A stretch of DNA of 64,000 nucleotides from Aphrocallistes beatrix. Its lineage: Eukaryota; Porifera; Hexactinellida; Sceptrulophora; Aphrocallistidae. A model generated the notes under the pieces. That model saw only the letters and a list, made by a program, of their open reading frames with translations. It was not told the DNA's origin and did no database searches. A program made the position numbers and the translations under genes. The DNA is taken from NCBI GenBank assembly GCA_963281255.1, contig OY725494.1, forward strand, positions 3,051,934 through 3,115,933, given 5' to 3'. This document shows, piece after piece, positions 12,801 through 22,377 of the stretch. How positions within the stretch are numbered: the first letter of the stretch is position 1; each line of letters begins with the position of its first letter.

Positions 12801-14466
12801 CACTCACAAGAAATACTTTCTTCTACGTCTTGCATGGTCACTCCAGCTTCCTATCAGCACTCACGAACAGCCTACCCCTCTCCTGACTCAACGTCCCTCA
12901 CTCACCCCTTCTACACCCCGCCCGACCCTTCAGCCTCCCTTTATCAGGTGCCGACACCTGTATCCGGACGGGGACTGCTAGACCTCAGCACTATCTCATC
13001 GCAGCATCTACACTCGGATATGGTCTCAACCTCTCATTCCCTGTACACTGTGCCATCAGGTATGTAACATGTTTGATGTCTGATAACTTCCAGACATAAA
13101 CCACACATATTTGGTAACATTTCACAGCTAGTTACAAGTAACAAATAACTGGTAATTACTTACTGTTACTTTTCTCAAATTTATTTTTCATCAGAAATCC
13201 AGTCAGTAATTATTAATTGAGCTTCCTTGTGGTAATCGGCGAATATAAGTTCCATCTAGCCTACGTGAGAAAATTGAATCGGAATAAATTAGTTATATCC
13301 ATTCATGCAGCATTACGATTTCAAGTTCCTGGCTATTACATATACATTGTAGTTTCGTGCTTGATCTCTTCGCCTAGTCTATTCGAATTCGAGATAAGAT
13401 TTAAGTTCTTTATCATACTTTAACTATGTTAGCAACTTTCAAATTAACTACGATAATTAATTCTTATCTCTGCTCAGGATTCTACTGGACAATACTAGTA
13501 TTTGTAAGATATCTCTAGCACCCTTAGGATGAGGTAGAATTCTCTTGAACTAACTTAGAATGGTGGTAGATTGTCGAAATTGGTTATTTGAAGGTTTCCA
13601 AAAAACGTTATCTTTACGCCAAGTTTCTACATTCAATTAATTACCTGCGAACATTAGAACATCGTACTTGTTATAATTGTATGGCATTAAACGCTATTCA
13701 GCTAAACTTGATAAGATAAGCATCTAATTAACAATTACCATATCTCCTCGTAGCACTGGATGGACTAACGCAAGCAACTCGTGCAGGGCAACGCATGCCA
13801 ATCTGTTCCCTTCTCTCCCCCCCGCACCATACCAGCTCCTCCGACACATCCATCACTGCAGGTATTCTTACACGATATTGTGGTGATTTTATGTTAATTG
13901 TATTGCAGCTCATGTTGGAAGATAATAGCCTATGGCATAGGGTACGTACGTACGTACGTACGCACGCTCCACCAATCGAAATCTAAGCACTTAAATGATC
14001 TATGTTTGCGGTTATATCTTAATATGTAGTAGCTTTCACCATTAATAATTCGTATCTAAGCTCTGATCTCAACAGCTAATTTAAAACAATTTACAATATT
14101 TCTCCACACCAAAATAAAGGGAATGTAGAGATATATATCTTCACACCTCTGTATGCTTGGTATTCTTCTGGAGCTGCACTATTGATCTGTCGAGCGGAAT
14201 GTTAGAATATAATTATGTTTTATTTAATAAAAATGAAACAAATCATTGAACAAACCGCAAACCGAAGGGACAAGTTTAAATTGTTTAATCTAGGTCTAGG
14301 CGAGCTTAGCACACTAACGAGCTGCAGCTACTCCTCACTCACTCACTCCACTGAAAGTATCCAGAAAGGAGCGAGCGCCAGCAACTACTTCCTCCCAGAC
14401 ACTACCCCCCTCTCCTCCCCGTACCCTCCCATCCTCGAAGATTCCAACTTTCCAACTCATTTCTAG
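9835..14466 (+). CDS. Pax transcription factor: paired domain, no homeodomain
   Basis: Nine exons with matching phases: 9835-9850, 10339-10579, 11063-11216, 11292-11375, 11442-11712, 11788-11861, 11931-13059, 13754-13861, 14294-14466, about 749 residues. Exons 2-4 encode the paired domain: [63 protein letters not shown] and [13 protein letters not shown], covering PAI and RED subdomains. The SHGCVSK recognition helix resembles Pax2/5/8 and Pax1/9 rather than Pax6; the PGIF block is closest to Pax1/9. The remaining 580 residues are Ser/Pro-rich, with basic patches ([17 protein letters not shown]) likely to be nuclear localisation signals. No homeodomain appears in any exon. HSIHQLSG is at best a weak octapeptide. 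The tiny first exon is inferred from ATG, a GTGAGC donor and phase. A DNA-binding nuclear regulator is expected. Confidence 0.9.
13943..13963. repeat. ACGT tetranucleotide microsatellite in Pax intron
   Basis: A short run of the self-complementary unit GTAC repeated about five times, inside the last Pax intron. Confidence 0.8.
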
Positions 14467-14684
14467 CTTTTCATTTTCAGCGATACTTACATATGGTACA
14501 CCTCTAATGCAACTATCCTCACTTGTATATTTCTCTAATGGTATTCGATAGGCAGCATTTTATCATACAAGTAATATTATCACCTACTCGTCGTATTTTG
14601 TATAAATGCATTCTCGCACACTATGTGCAGTTATGTAACAATTCTATACAGTATTTTGTAGTACAAGATTCATTACCGATAAAA

Positions 14685-15563
14685 TTAAACTGCTTTGCTA
14701 CTACTCTTCTTTTTTTTCGAAAAAGCGAAAGTCTTTGGGTCGGAAACTTCATTGAGTTGGCGAAACATCATATTAAACGTCCCTATCACAGTAGGGAGAT
14801 TCGTGTAGCCTGGTTTGTACGTGTTAAGAAGGAGAATGAGAGGGGATTCACTTCCGTTCGAGTCGGTAAATATAATTGGTTTTAGCACCACGAAATGTCC
14901 CTCAACATCTGCCACAAAAACAGGCGGTTCAGACTCAAGTGTACCTGCGAACCTCTCCAGCCACTCAGAAGGCCTCAGACGCAAGGTTTCCCCACTCTCC
15001 ACCGTGACGTCATAGAACATGTTTAAATCCATGAAAGCTTCTTCCTCTTTCAATCGCGTTTTCTCCTCGTGGTGCACATTATCAAGGTCTCGTTCTATCC
15101 TCCGCACGAAATGCACTCGGCCATTCTTCTTCATCCTCAGCCAGTCGCTAATTTCGTAGTTAGCCACCCAGTCCCGCAGATAGCGCTCCTCATCATGGAC
15201 AGTGCCTGAATTGATGAACTCCACTGGAAAGCTTGACTTGTGGCTCAGGACGTACTTGTGTCTGGTGTCCAGCAGCCAGGCCATCATCTCCCTCGCTTCC
15301 TCCAGCACACTGGCTGGGTGTGTGAGAATTTTCACCATCTTCTCCACGTCTCGCTTCTCCATGCGCAGAGAAGAGAAGTGGGAGGAGACCAGCTGGGCCA
15401 CGCAGCAGGAGAGGTAGCCGCATATCATGCTGGCCGTCCTGAACTCCTTGATGGAGGCAGTGAACGCATCACTCAATTGGTCAACTATCTTTAGCTCTCT
15501 TATGATCACTTCCTCACCCAGACTGAAAGATGCGACTTCTGTCTTAAACAGAGTCATGTTCAT
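14685..15563 (-). CDS. Uncharacterised intronless protein, possible papain-like fold
   Basis: A 292-residue single-exon frame. ATG 15563 is the first methionine; upstream codons in frame have none. There is no signal peptide and no clear membrane segment. A Cys in the context SMICGYLSCCVA (about residue 48) followed near residue 223 by EGHFVVLKPI resembles the Cys...His spacing of papain-like peptidases, where CGY and GHxVVL motifs are common. Between them are charged segments (EERYLRDW, DLDNVHHEEKTRLKEEE). The C terminus is lysine/serine-rich. The gene is convergent with Pax (218 bases between stops) and lies 417 bases beyond the stop of an NHL gene on the same strand. The peptidase idea is inference only; the family is not recognised. 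Confidence 0.7.
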   Translation of the reverse strand: MNMTLFKTEVASFSLGEEVIIRELKIVDQLSDAFTASIKEFRTASMICGYLSCCVAQLVSSHFSSLRMEKRDVEKMVKILTHPASVLEEAREMMAWLLDTRHKYVLSHKSSFPVEFINSGTVHDEERYLRDWVANYEISDWLRMKKNGRVHFVRRIERDLDNVHHEEKTRLKEEEAFMDLNMFYDVTVESGETLRLRPSEWLERFAGTLESEPPVFVADVEGHFVVLKPIIFTDSNGSESPLILLLNTYKPGYTNLPTVIGTFNMMFRQLNEVSDPKTFAFSKKKKSSSKAV

Positions 15564-15979
15564 TTTTATCTGCAACTACCTTAACATGATGCATAAACAA
15601 ACTTGAATTCATTTAACAGCACAGAACACTAGTCCATGGTAATTATATTGATCCTGATCACTATTTAGTATGTTTTAAAATTATGCGTTGCAAAGTTTGG
15701 TTTTAGACTCAAGTGTCAGAAAATGGTGTAACATCATGTCACACAATGTATCAAATTATCTTTTAAAGCTAAAAATTTTCCCTGAACAAAAAAAATAATA
15801 ATTCCTTTTATAAAGAATCAGAAATAAAACTAAACAACAAGTATAGTTTCAAGCTGCATAATTATTTCACTAAGAACCAAACGTAATTCAACAGTTTAGT
15901 TGTAGATCTAAGCACAAACATTATTTATAGCGAGCAAGTCTAGAGAAATCAAAACAATAAACCAAATCCTTGTCGTAAA
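15564..15979. other. Short intergenic spacer
   Basis: About 416 AT-rich bases between two minus-strand genes, presumably holding the NHL gene 3' UTR and the promoter of the downstream gene. Nothing else seen. Confidence 0.4.
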
Positions 15980-17230
15980 TCAGAACACTTTCAAACAGCC
16001 ATATGCATTGCAGGAGGTTGTGAGTATGTGTCCATCCCCAGTCAGGGTCAGGCCCCATGGTTGAATGAACTGTTCCGGCTTCTCTCCCCTCGCCCCGAAC
16101 TGATGAATAAGCGCTCCATGGTAATCGGCTACGATGACACAATGTCTCTCAACATCTGCAAGAATTATTTTGCTATCTGAGTCAATTTCGAAATCAAAGA
16201 ACCGACTTTTATAGACACGGGGTACGATAGACTTTAGTGACTCGCCTGATTTTGAAAAAAAATGGAGAGTAGGGTCAGAATTTTCGAGAATGATGACAGA
16301 GTTTGCATGTACTCTGCCTCTGAGAGGGTCGTTGAGGTTCTGAGTGAAAATAGATTTGAATTGTAATTCAGCATCGAATATCTGTACGCGGTTATTCCTA
16401 CTGTCACAAACATAAATATCTTCATTCGTTTCGTCAAAGAATGAATCTCCTGGACCATCGAACTCCCCAGGGTTGCTACCATGAGTCCCGACTTTACCGA
16501 CCCACTTTCCTTTTAGAGTATAAACCTGTAAGCTGTGGCTAGTCAACTCTGTCACGTACACTTTGTCTCGAAAGATGTTTATTCCATGAGGGGCACTCAT
16601 CTTTCCAGTGCCATCTTCAGTCCCGAATAGAAACAGGAACTTGTACTTGGGAGAGAAAACGGAAACCCTGTTTGCACCATAATCCGAAACATAGATATTC
16701 CCGGATTTCTTATCGATACTAATCCCTCTGGGGTCGCATATCTCTCCTATCTGCTGCCCCCTGCTCACTGCACAGGCTACAGGCACCTTCTTACACTCAT
16801 AATCCGGTGTGCTCGTGTTATTAGTGAAGTCTAAATCGCCCTCTTCTGAGGTGATAATGCCTAGGCTGTTGATCAATTCGTTCACATTGTTTTCTTCCCA
16901 TTTCAAATTGATGTTAGGCTCCTCGCATTCGAGCTTGAGTGCGACTATTTTCTCCTCCAACTCATCAACCTGCTTTGACATAAGTGGACTCAAGAGGTTA
17001 TTCTGCAATGATTCTGAGAATTGCTTTTTATTTGATTCGAGCAGGTCAATTGCTTCAAGAGTATCATTCTTCTTTTTCTCAAATTCATACATAATATCAT
17101 CCAATATCTGGAGGAGAGCATTTTTTCTCTCTTCTACAAGGTGTGCAACGAAGTTAAACTTGGTCTCGATATCATCACGTATCTGTTTTAACCGCGACTG
17201 GAAATCTGATTTAGAGCTAAAATTAGCCAT
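15980..17230 (-). CDS. NHL-repeat protein with N-terminal coiled coil, no RING (copy 1)
   Basis: A single-exon frame of 416 residues from ATG 17230; the longer in-frame extension uses only a GTG. The first 130 residues are charged and helical (IETKFNFVAHLVEERKNALL and following heptads), resembling the coiled coil of TRIM proteins, but no RING or B-box cysteines are present. From about residue 175 there are NHL blades: CDPRGISIDKKSGNIYVSD.GANRVSVF, SAPHGINIF, DIYVCDSRNNRVQIF and FIQPWGLTLTGDGHIL, giving a likely six-bladed propeller. NHL propellers bind RNA or protein partners in the cytoplasm. Without a RING it is unlikely to be a ubiquitin ligase. A paralogue of exactly the same length lies at 27387-28637. 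Confidence 0.88.
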   Translation of the reverse strand: MANFSSKSDFQSRLKQIRDDIETKFNFVAHLVEERKNALLQILDDIMYEFEKKKNDTLEAIDLLESNKKQFSESLQNNLLSPLMSKQVDELEEKIVALKLECEEPNINLKWEENNVNELINSLGIITSEEGDLDFTNNTSTPDYECKKVPVACAVSRGQQIGEICDPRGISIDKKSGNIYVSDYGANRVSVFSPKYKFLFLFGTEDGTGKMSAPHGINIFRDKVYVTELTSHSLQVYTLKGKWVGKVGTHGSNPGEFDGPGDSFFDETNEDIYVCDSRNNRVQIFDAELQFKSIFTQNLNDPLRGRVHANSVIILENSDPTLHFFSKSGESLKSIVPRVYKSRFFDFEIDSDSKIILADVERHCVIVADYHGALIHQFGARGEKPEQFIQPWGLTLTGDGHILTTSCNAYGCLKVF

Positions 17231-17517
17231 CTGTGTACTGATACGATTGTATTCACACCAGTTGAACTCCACAGAGCTAGTTAAATGATATAACACTATA
17301 CTGTGTATGTAGTTGTATATAATACTGAGGTCACGGGGGCGCTAGGTGGTGACATTTTATAACATTTGGGGGAGCGGGTCACGGCTTTATTGTCCTCTCA
17401 ATCGTTTAGGTAATTTCATATCCAGTATACTAAGGGCAATTGCATTCTGTTTTACCATGGATGAAAAAGTAATACTTCACAACTTTTAAAAAAATGTCGT
17501 GAGGTGTGTAAATATAC

Positions 17518-17700
17518 CAGGGTAGTTGTTCCCAACCTGGGGTCCACAGAGCATATCAGGGGGTACGGGGCCTGTAATTTTGCATTACGGTTAATGGGAG
17601 GGGTCAACAGAATGTAGAAACATTGCAACAGAAGTCCACAGTTTTTTTTGACAATTAAAGAATTTCCCAGGTTTGTGCAACGCTTTTTTGTATGTGTTGT
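17518..17700. repeat. Possible hAT-type transposon end fragment
   Basis: The sequence CAGGGTAGTTGTTCCCAACC followed by a G-rich stretch resembles the terminal inverted repeats of hAT elements of the 'CAGTGGTTCCCAACC' type. I could not find the matching opposite end, so this is probably a decayed fragment. Confidence 0.3.
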
Positions 17701-17854
17701 AATGACTCAAAACTTTGGTAAATACTACCCAAGCTTTTTAGTGTCCAGGTTTTCGTCCAGGGTTCATATTTTAAAACCCTAGGCAAATATTGCTATACGT
17801 ATTTTAAACTACTTCAAAGGCCGTGAAAATATAAATATTACATTGTATATTTAT

Positions 17855-18321
17855 TAGGGCATTTGGATCTTTCGATCCATGATCGAAAGATCCGGATCGC
17901 GATCTTTTTTGAGGATCGAGATCGGATCGACGATCCTTTTTAAAAGTAGGATCGGGATTGGGATTGGATCGAAACTTTTACTGAATTCGATCCGATCCTT
18001 TTTCTTTTTAATCCCCAAGTTGGAGGTGAAAGTGTTGAAATTTATGTCGATTAAATATATTTTTAAAAATGTGTTTTATGGTTTGAATACTAACTTAAGC
18101 ACTAAGTACGCCCCAGGCTGCCGCAGACGGACGGACATTGCACGTCGTCCATGCCATAAGGCATCTCCTTCCAGGAGCTGTACTAAAAATGATAGTCCTC
18201 TGACTATTATTGAAACTTGAAAGGATCTTTTTGGGGATCGTGATCGGATCGAAGATCCTTTTATAAGTTAGGATCGGGATCTGGATCTAGATCCTTTTTT
18301 TGAGGATTGACTAATGCCCTA
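17855..18321. mobile_element. hAT-type MITE, 467 bp, GGATCG sub-repeats
   Basis: Terminal inverted repeats TAGGGCATT ... AATGCCCTA are flanked by a perfect 8-bp target duplication ATATTTAT (17847-17854 and 18322-18329), the hallmark of hAT transposition. The interior near both ends is filled with short GGATCG/GATCC palindromic sub-repeats in opposite orientation. No transposase is present, so it is non-autonomous. Confidence 0.88.
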
Positions 18322-18354
18322 ATATTTATATACACTGGCGACAATTATAGCCTG

Positions 18355-18530
18355 AATCTGCTTGAGTGGTGTAGTGGTTTAATTGAGTTGCAACTGGACA
18401 TCTAGGTCCCTGATTCTAATCTTGCTATGATCACTGCTTTCTTATGCTTATTATATTGCCTTGGCAGTAAACTAAAAGCACTAAGGATATCATCCAAAAG
18501 TAAAGCGAGGTATTATCTTTCTTTCTCCTG
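18355..18530 (+). repeat. Possible tRNA-derived SINE fragment
   Basis: The stretch TGGTGTAGTGGTTTA resembles an RNA polymerase III A box, and CTGATTCTAATC about 45 bases downstream resembles a decayed B box. No cloverleaf can be completed, so this is not a functional tRNA. A tRNA-derived SINE is the best guess. Confidence 0.3.
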
Positions 18531-18675
18531 ATAGCCGAGAATTTGTAAGCGTTTCATCTTTCATGCAATCACGCCATCTATGCATCCATTCAGCAATTAT
18601 CAGTGGTCTAGTACCTCCACCTGACTGTCAAATCCCCCAAGAACATATACATGAATGGATTTGAGGGGTTACAAA

Positions 18676-18829
18676 CAGTGGCGTGGCCAGGTGAAAAAAT
18701 TTGGGGGGCCTCAAGATCAAGACGCCACATATATGCCCACTTGAAAAAGTGTAGTAGGTTAAATTAGTAAATTGTAAACATTTTGGGGGGGCCTAGGCCC
18801 CCCCAGGCCCCCCCATAGCCACGCCACTG
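18676..18829. mobile_element. hAT-type MITE, 154 bp
   Basis: Terminal repeats CAGTGGCGTGGC ... GCCACGCCACTG are flanked by a perfect 8-bp target duplication GTTACAAA (18668-18675 and 18830-18837). The interior has long G and C runs. It has no coding capacity. A related left end occurs at 43014. Confidence 0.88.
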
Positions 18830-18869
18830 GTTACAAATGTCAAACTCATTATCGCCTTTCTTTTATTTT

Positions 18870-18960
18870 GAATTTAATGGACAATGGATTTTGTTAACTC
18901 ATTTCCGGATCCATGCTATAAATAGAATGGACCCATGTCATTGGTGGGATTTATATAATT
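18870..18960 (-). repeat. Copy of a ~100-bp dispersed repeat
   Basis: On the minus strand it reads CCATTCTATTTATAGCATGG, then CCGGAAATGAGTTAACAAAA. It matches the copy at 25745-25855 but lacks about 40 central bases of that copy. No terminal repeats are seen. Confidence 0.5.
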
Positions 18961-18997
18961 ATTAACCTATGCATCCATTGATTAGCTACTCAAAAAT

Positions 18998-19390
18998 AGG
19001 CGCCCGCAGAGCGGACTCTCAGACACGAAGCGCGCTTGTATTTCTTTAATTCATCGATCTATTAAAACAAAAACAGCAAAATTTACGCACATTTACGTAC
19101 ATGGAGATTTGAAAGTACGATATTCTGACTATACAGTATCCTTTTCAAAATCACTTTTATTAAATTCGAGCACAAAAATTTCGCTTAGATATTTGGACTT
19201 GTTTGTATACTTTTTTACAGCAACAAGTATATGCCGAATTTTGTATCACTACAAATTCTTCAATTAATTCGGACAAACAAACAACACATTCTAGCGATGT
19301 ATATACGTAGATAAGGAAAGCATTTAAACCAAACGGGCATATACAATTTTGTATGCAGATAAACTCAGCTAATAGTGCAAACAAATCGAT
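18998..19390. repeat. Degenerate copy of the hairpin-bearing dispersed repeat
   Basis: It begins with a shortened GC-rich module (AGGCGCCCGCAGAGCGGAC ... AAGCGCGCTTGTA) and continues into AT-rich sequence that includes AATTCTTCAATTAATTCGGA, the 3' hallmark also seen near 38930 and 57990. No gene was seen here. Confidence 0.45.
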
Positions 19391-19506
19391 TTGTTTATAA
19401 TTGACTCTAAAACATAACTAAATAAGTATAAATATTTAAAAAGTGAAAATGTTACAATAAGAAATAGGTTTATAAGTAGGTAAAAGGTAATAGTAGTGGT
19501 CAGGGT

Positions 19507-20302
19507 TTAGTAGAGGTGCGAAGAGACAACTCCTGAATCAGTAGAACGAAGAAGAGGATTAGCCTCGAAGTATTCCGCAGGATCTGCATGGAACTGCGCA
19601 GTATCAACTCCTGTACTGAGAGAAGAAGACCTTCTAGCATTAGTCCCAGAAGCGAATTTTTGAGAAGAAAAGGGATCACAAGAGTTCGGGAGAATATCAG
19701 GATAAGAGGGTGGTAGTACATCTGATGATTGACCCATGGAATTGATAGTATTTTGCACAGGTGAAACTTGAACTGGATTATGAGGTGGAGAGTAGCCCTT
19801 AATGGTTCCTGTTATCTTCTCTTTGCTAACGATAACTTTCAACATAATACAGATTGTAATAGTAAATCCCAATCCGCAAAGACAGAAACAGAATCCGACT
19901 GTTGCAAATGAAGCTGTCGAAGCACAATAAAATCCGCAGTAGTTAAAAGTTGAAAAAGTTGAAAAAGTTGGAGAGGTTGAAGAGGTTGTCAGGTCAGGAC
20001 AAAAGTACTGAGAAAAATAGAAAGTGTTATAACCTGTATAAACTGGTACCGAAACTGAACAGCAACTGCCTCCAGTACAGCGAGATGAAAGGACACTCTT
20101 TGAGGGACAATATGAAGTGTAATAAGCATTAGAATAGTATCCAGTTATATACCTACAACATTTACTGTTGTAAGAAGAATAACTATATAGTAATAGGAAT
20201 AACAAGAGGTAGAATCTATTCTAGCAGAAAGGCTGATACCAACGAGGCATAAGAAGATGAGGGAAGTGAATAGTGACATCATGGTAGAGCCAGGACCCAT
20301 TG
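19507..20302 (-). pseudogene. Tyr/Cys-rich Shisa/CYYR1-like membrane protein, frameshifted paralogue
   Basis: The minus strand begins with an ATG near 20302 and a signal peptide nearly identical to that of the neighbouring gene at 21048-21902 (SLFTSLIFLCLVGISLSA). The reading frame is then lost: relative to the neighbour there are two extra bases in a TATATAG run near 20190. The rest of the frame (to 19507) continues intact: Cys-rich ectodomain, FYCASTASFATVGFCFCLCG entering a transmembrane helix, and a cytoplasmic tail with a PPSY motif. About 230 residues remain. It could be a recent pseudogene, an allele, or rescued by splicing around the insertion. It arose by tandem duplication, and the similarity extends about 40 bases upstream of the ATG. 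Confidence 0.7.
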
Positions 20303-20499
20303 TGTAGACAGTAAGAACTAAATATCTGAGCTATAAAAAAAACTGCCAAAGTAAAAATATCTTAAAACATATTATCACTTATCCTGAGTATAATACTTCT
20401 AAGTTATGTAATATGTAACATCCGAATGAAATTGCAGTAATAAATGCGATTACAGACATGAAAATCCCGCACTTGAATGAAATGATAGTAAATTAATTG

Positions 20500-20700
20500 G
20501 TACAAGCGCGCTTTGCGCACTTGCATAGTGAGGCAAACCAAATATTTATCGTAAATTACTTCAAAAATGCGATATTCGGAATCTACACCCAAAAACCCCA
20601 TGTCAACCGGTGAAAGTTAGTTTCTAGCATATCTTTGAGATGTTCACTTTTTGTATCTATTGTAAACAAAAGTAAACAAATAATTTATCTTATAGATTTA
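20500..20700. repeat. Fragment of the hairpin-bearing dispersed repeat
   Basis: It contains TACAAGCGCGCTTTGCGCAC and, downstream, the recurrent blocks AACCCCATGTCAACCGGTG and GTATCTATTGTAAACAAAAG, also seen at 34400-34600, 38000-38100 and 57450-57650. Confidence 0.5.
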
Positions 20701-21047
20701 GCACCCTCGTACGTCTTAATAATTAATTAAGCCAAGGGGACATATTTTTGAAAAGTGGCTTTTTTTCAAATATACTATGTTCCACTCGAGTTTTTAATTG
20801 CTCCCAGCAATATCATGTAACATGTAGATCTATATCAAATTAAAAAAATATTATTGAGATTGAAAATAAAGCTTATATTGGTCAAAGATAAAAAATGTCA
20901 AATTATTATAACAAACAGTTTGAAAAGTTTCACTTAGAAATTAGGTATTAACTTATAACAACAGTTAGCATTAGTAATGCCACAGAGTTTAGTAAAGGTC
21001 TTAGGGGGCAGGGGAGCACTCCTGAATCAGTGGGATGCTAAGGAGAG
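20701..21047. other. Intergenic, nothing recognised
   Basis: AT-rich spacer between the tandem Shisa-like copies. It presumably includes the 3' UTR of the upstream copy and the promoter of the frameshifted one. Confidence 0.4.
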
Positions 21048-21902
21048 TTAGATCTCTGAGTCTTGTGCAGGATTGGCAGGGACTCCAGTAGTTAGTTCAG
21101 GGTACTGCTCAGTATCCCCTGTAATGGCTGTAATGAGAGCTGATGACTCTGTGGTATCAACGGCTGCAGGCTCAGGTGGATAGGCAGTCGCTCCTGTGCT
21201 ATGAGCACGGAGAGGATTAGTCCCAGGAGTGATGTTTCTGCCCGGATAAGGATTGGAAGGGTTCTGGATGTATTCAGGATAAGGGGGTGGTGATACATCT
21301 AAGAATTGGGCCTTGAAATTGATATTTTCTGGCCCAGTTGAAACTCCAACTGCAACTGGGTTATGAGGTGAGTAGCTATAAATAGTTACTGGCTTCTTTT
21401 TTTGCCCAATGATAAATTTCACAATAATACATAATGAAATTGTAAATCCCAATCCACAAAGACAGAAACAGAATCCAACTATTGCAAATGAAGCTGTAGA
21501 AGCACAATAAAATCCGCAGTTGCTACGCGCAGTATAGTAATACTGATAATTATAGTAGTAATACTGATAATTATAGTAAGAATAGTAGTTTGGACAAAAG
21601 TAGGCATAATAATAGAAAGTATTATAGCCTGTATTTACTGGTACAGTGACATTACAACACCTGTATCCAGTGACAGTGCAGTTGGATGAAAGGACACTCC
21701 TTGGGGGACAATATGAAGTGTAATAAGACGAATAATAATACCCAGTTTTATATTCACAACATTTAGTCTCAGAAGAAGAAGAATAACTATAGTAATAGTA
21801 GTAACAAGAGGTAGGACTTATTCTAGCAGAAAGGCTGATACCAACGAGGCATAAGAAGATGAGGGAAGTGAAGAGTGACAGCATGGCAGAGCCAGTACCC
21901 AT
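21048..21902 (-). CDS. Tyr/Cys-rich single-pass membrane protein (Shisa/CYYR1-like) with PPPY motif
   Basis: An intact 284-residue frame from ATG 21902. A signal peptide (about residues 1-25) is followed by an ectodomain with paired cysteines (KCCEYK, RCCNV) and long tyrosine runs (YYSYYNYQYYYYNYQYYY). GFYCASTASFAIVGFCFCLC leads into a transmembrane helix near 145-165. The proline-rich cytoplasmic tail contains SPPPYPEY, a PPxY ligand for WW domains such as those of Nedd4-type ligases. This layout is that of the Shisa, CYYR1 and WBP1-like families, which act in receptor trafficking. The exact family is not certain. A frameshifted tandem copy lies downstream on the same strand. A splice-acceptor-like TTTTTTTTATAG precedes the ATG in both copies, suggesting a 5' UTR exon. 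Confidence 0.82.
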   Translation of the reverse strand: MGTGSAMLSLFTSLIFLCLVGISLSARISPTSCYYYYYSYSSSSETKCCEYKTGYYYSSYYTSYCPPRSVLSSNCTVTGYRCCNVTVPVNTGYNTFYYYAYFCPNYYSYYNYQYYYYNYQYYYTARSNCGFYCASTASFAIVGFCFCLCGLGFTISLCIIVKFIIGQKKKPVTIYSYSPHNPVAVGVSTGPENINFKAQFLDVSPPPYPEYIQNPSNPYPGRNITPGTNPLRAHSTGATAYPPEPAAVDTTESSALITAITGDTEQYPELTTGVPANPAQDSEI

Positions 21903-22377
21903 TGTAGACAGGAAGAACTAAATATCTGAGCTATAAAAAAAAAGATTAGTCCTAGGAGATTAGGATAGGTTAGTATTTGATGATTCTATGAGGTATAATT
22001 TAGGAGTAGGAGAGGTGGGCAGTTACCTATCCTCTGATTCTATTCTATTGGGTAACCAGAACTTGTGTTTTGATGAGTTTTCCGTTACCTGTCCAGGGTG
22101 ATTCGATGCATAACTGATGTCACCCTTTCGTGGGCCACTTGTGTCCCCCTTGAATGACATAATTTAACAATACTTATCCAATACATACGAATTATCTGTA
22201 ATTCATCTTGTAAATCTTTATTACTCAATAACAGTATGGAATTATAAACTGTGATACTAGGACATTCCTCTCACACTTAGAAAGGGATAAAGAGACTATT
22301 TAATGACAAATGAACATTGCAATACAATTAGACTGTCGGTGTATCGACCAACATTTGATATTGAGATTTATTACTTA
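21903..22377. other. Intergenic, nothing recognised
   Basis: AT-rich spacer of 475 bases between the Shisa-like gene and the seven-pass protein gene. No repeat or coding block was seen. Confidence 0.4.

Noticed and set aside
18361-18430. A functional tRNA gene
   Set aside because: A-box-like and weak B-box-like sequences are present, but no acceptor or anticodon stem pairs; treated as a possible SINE.
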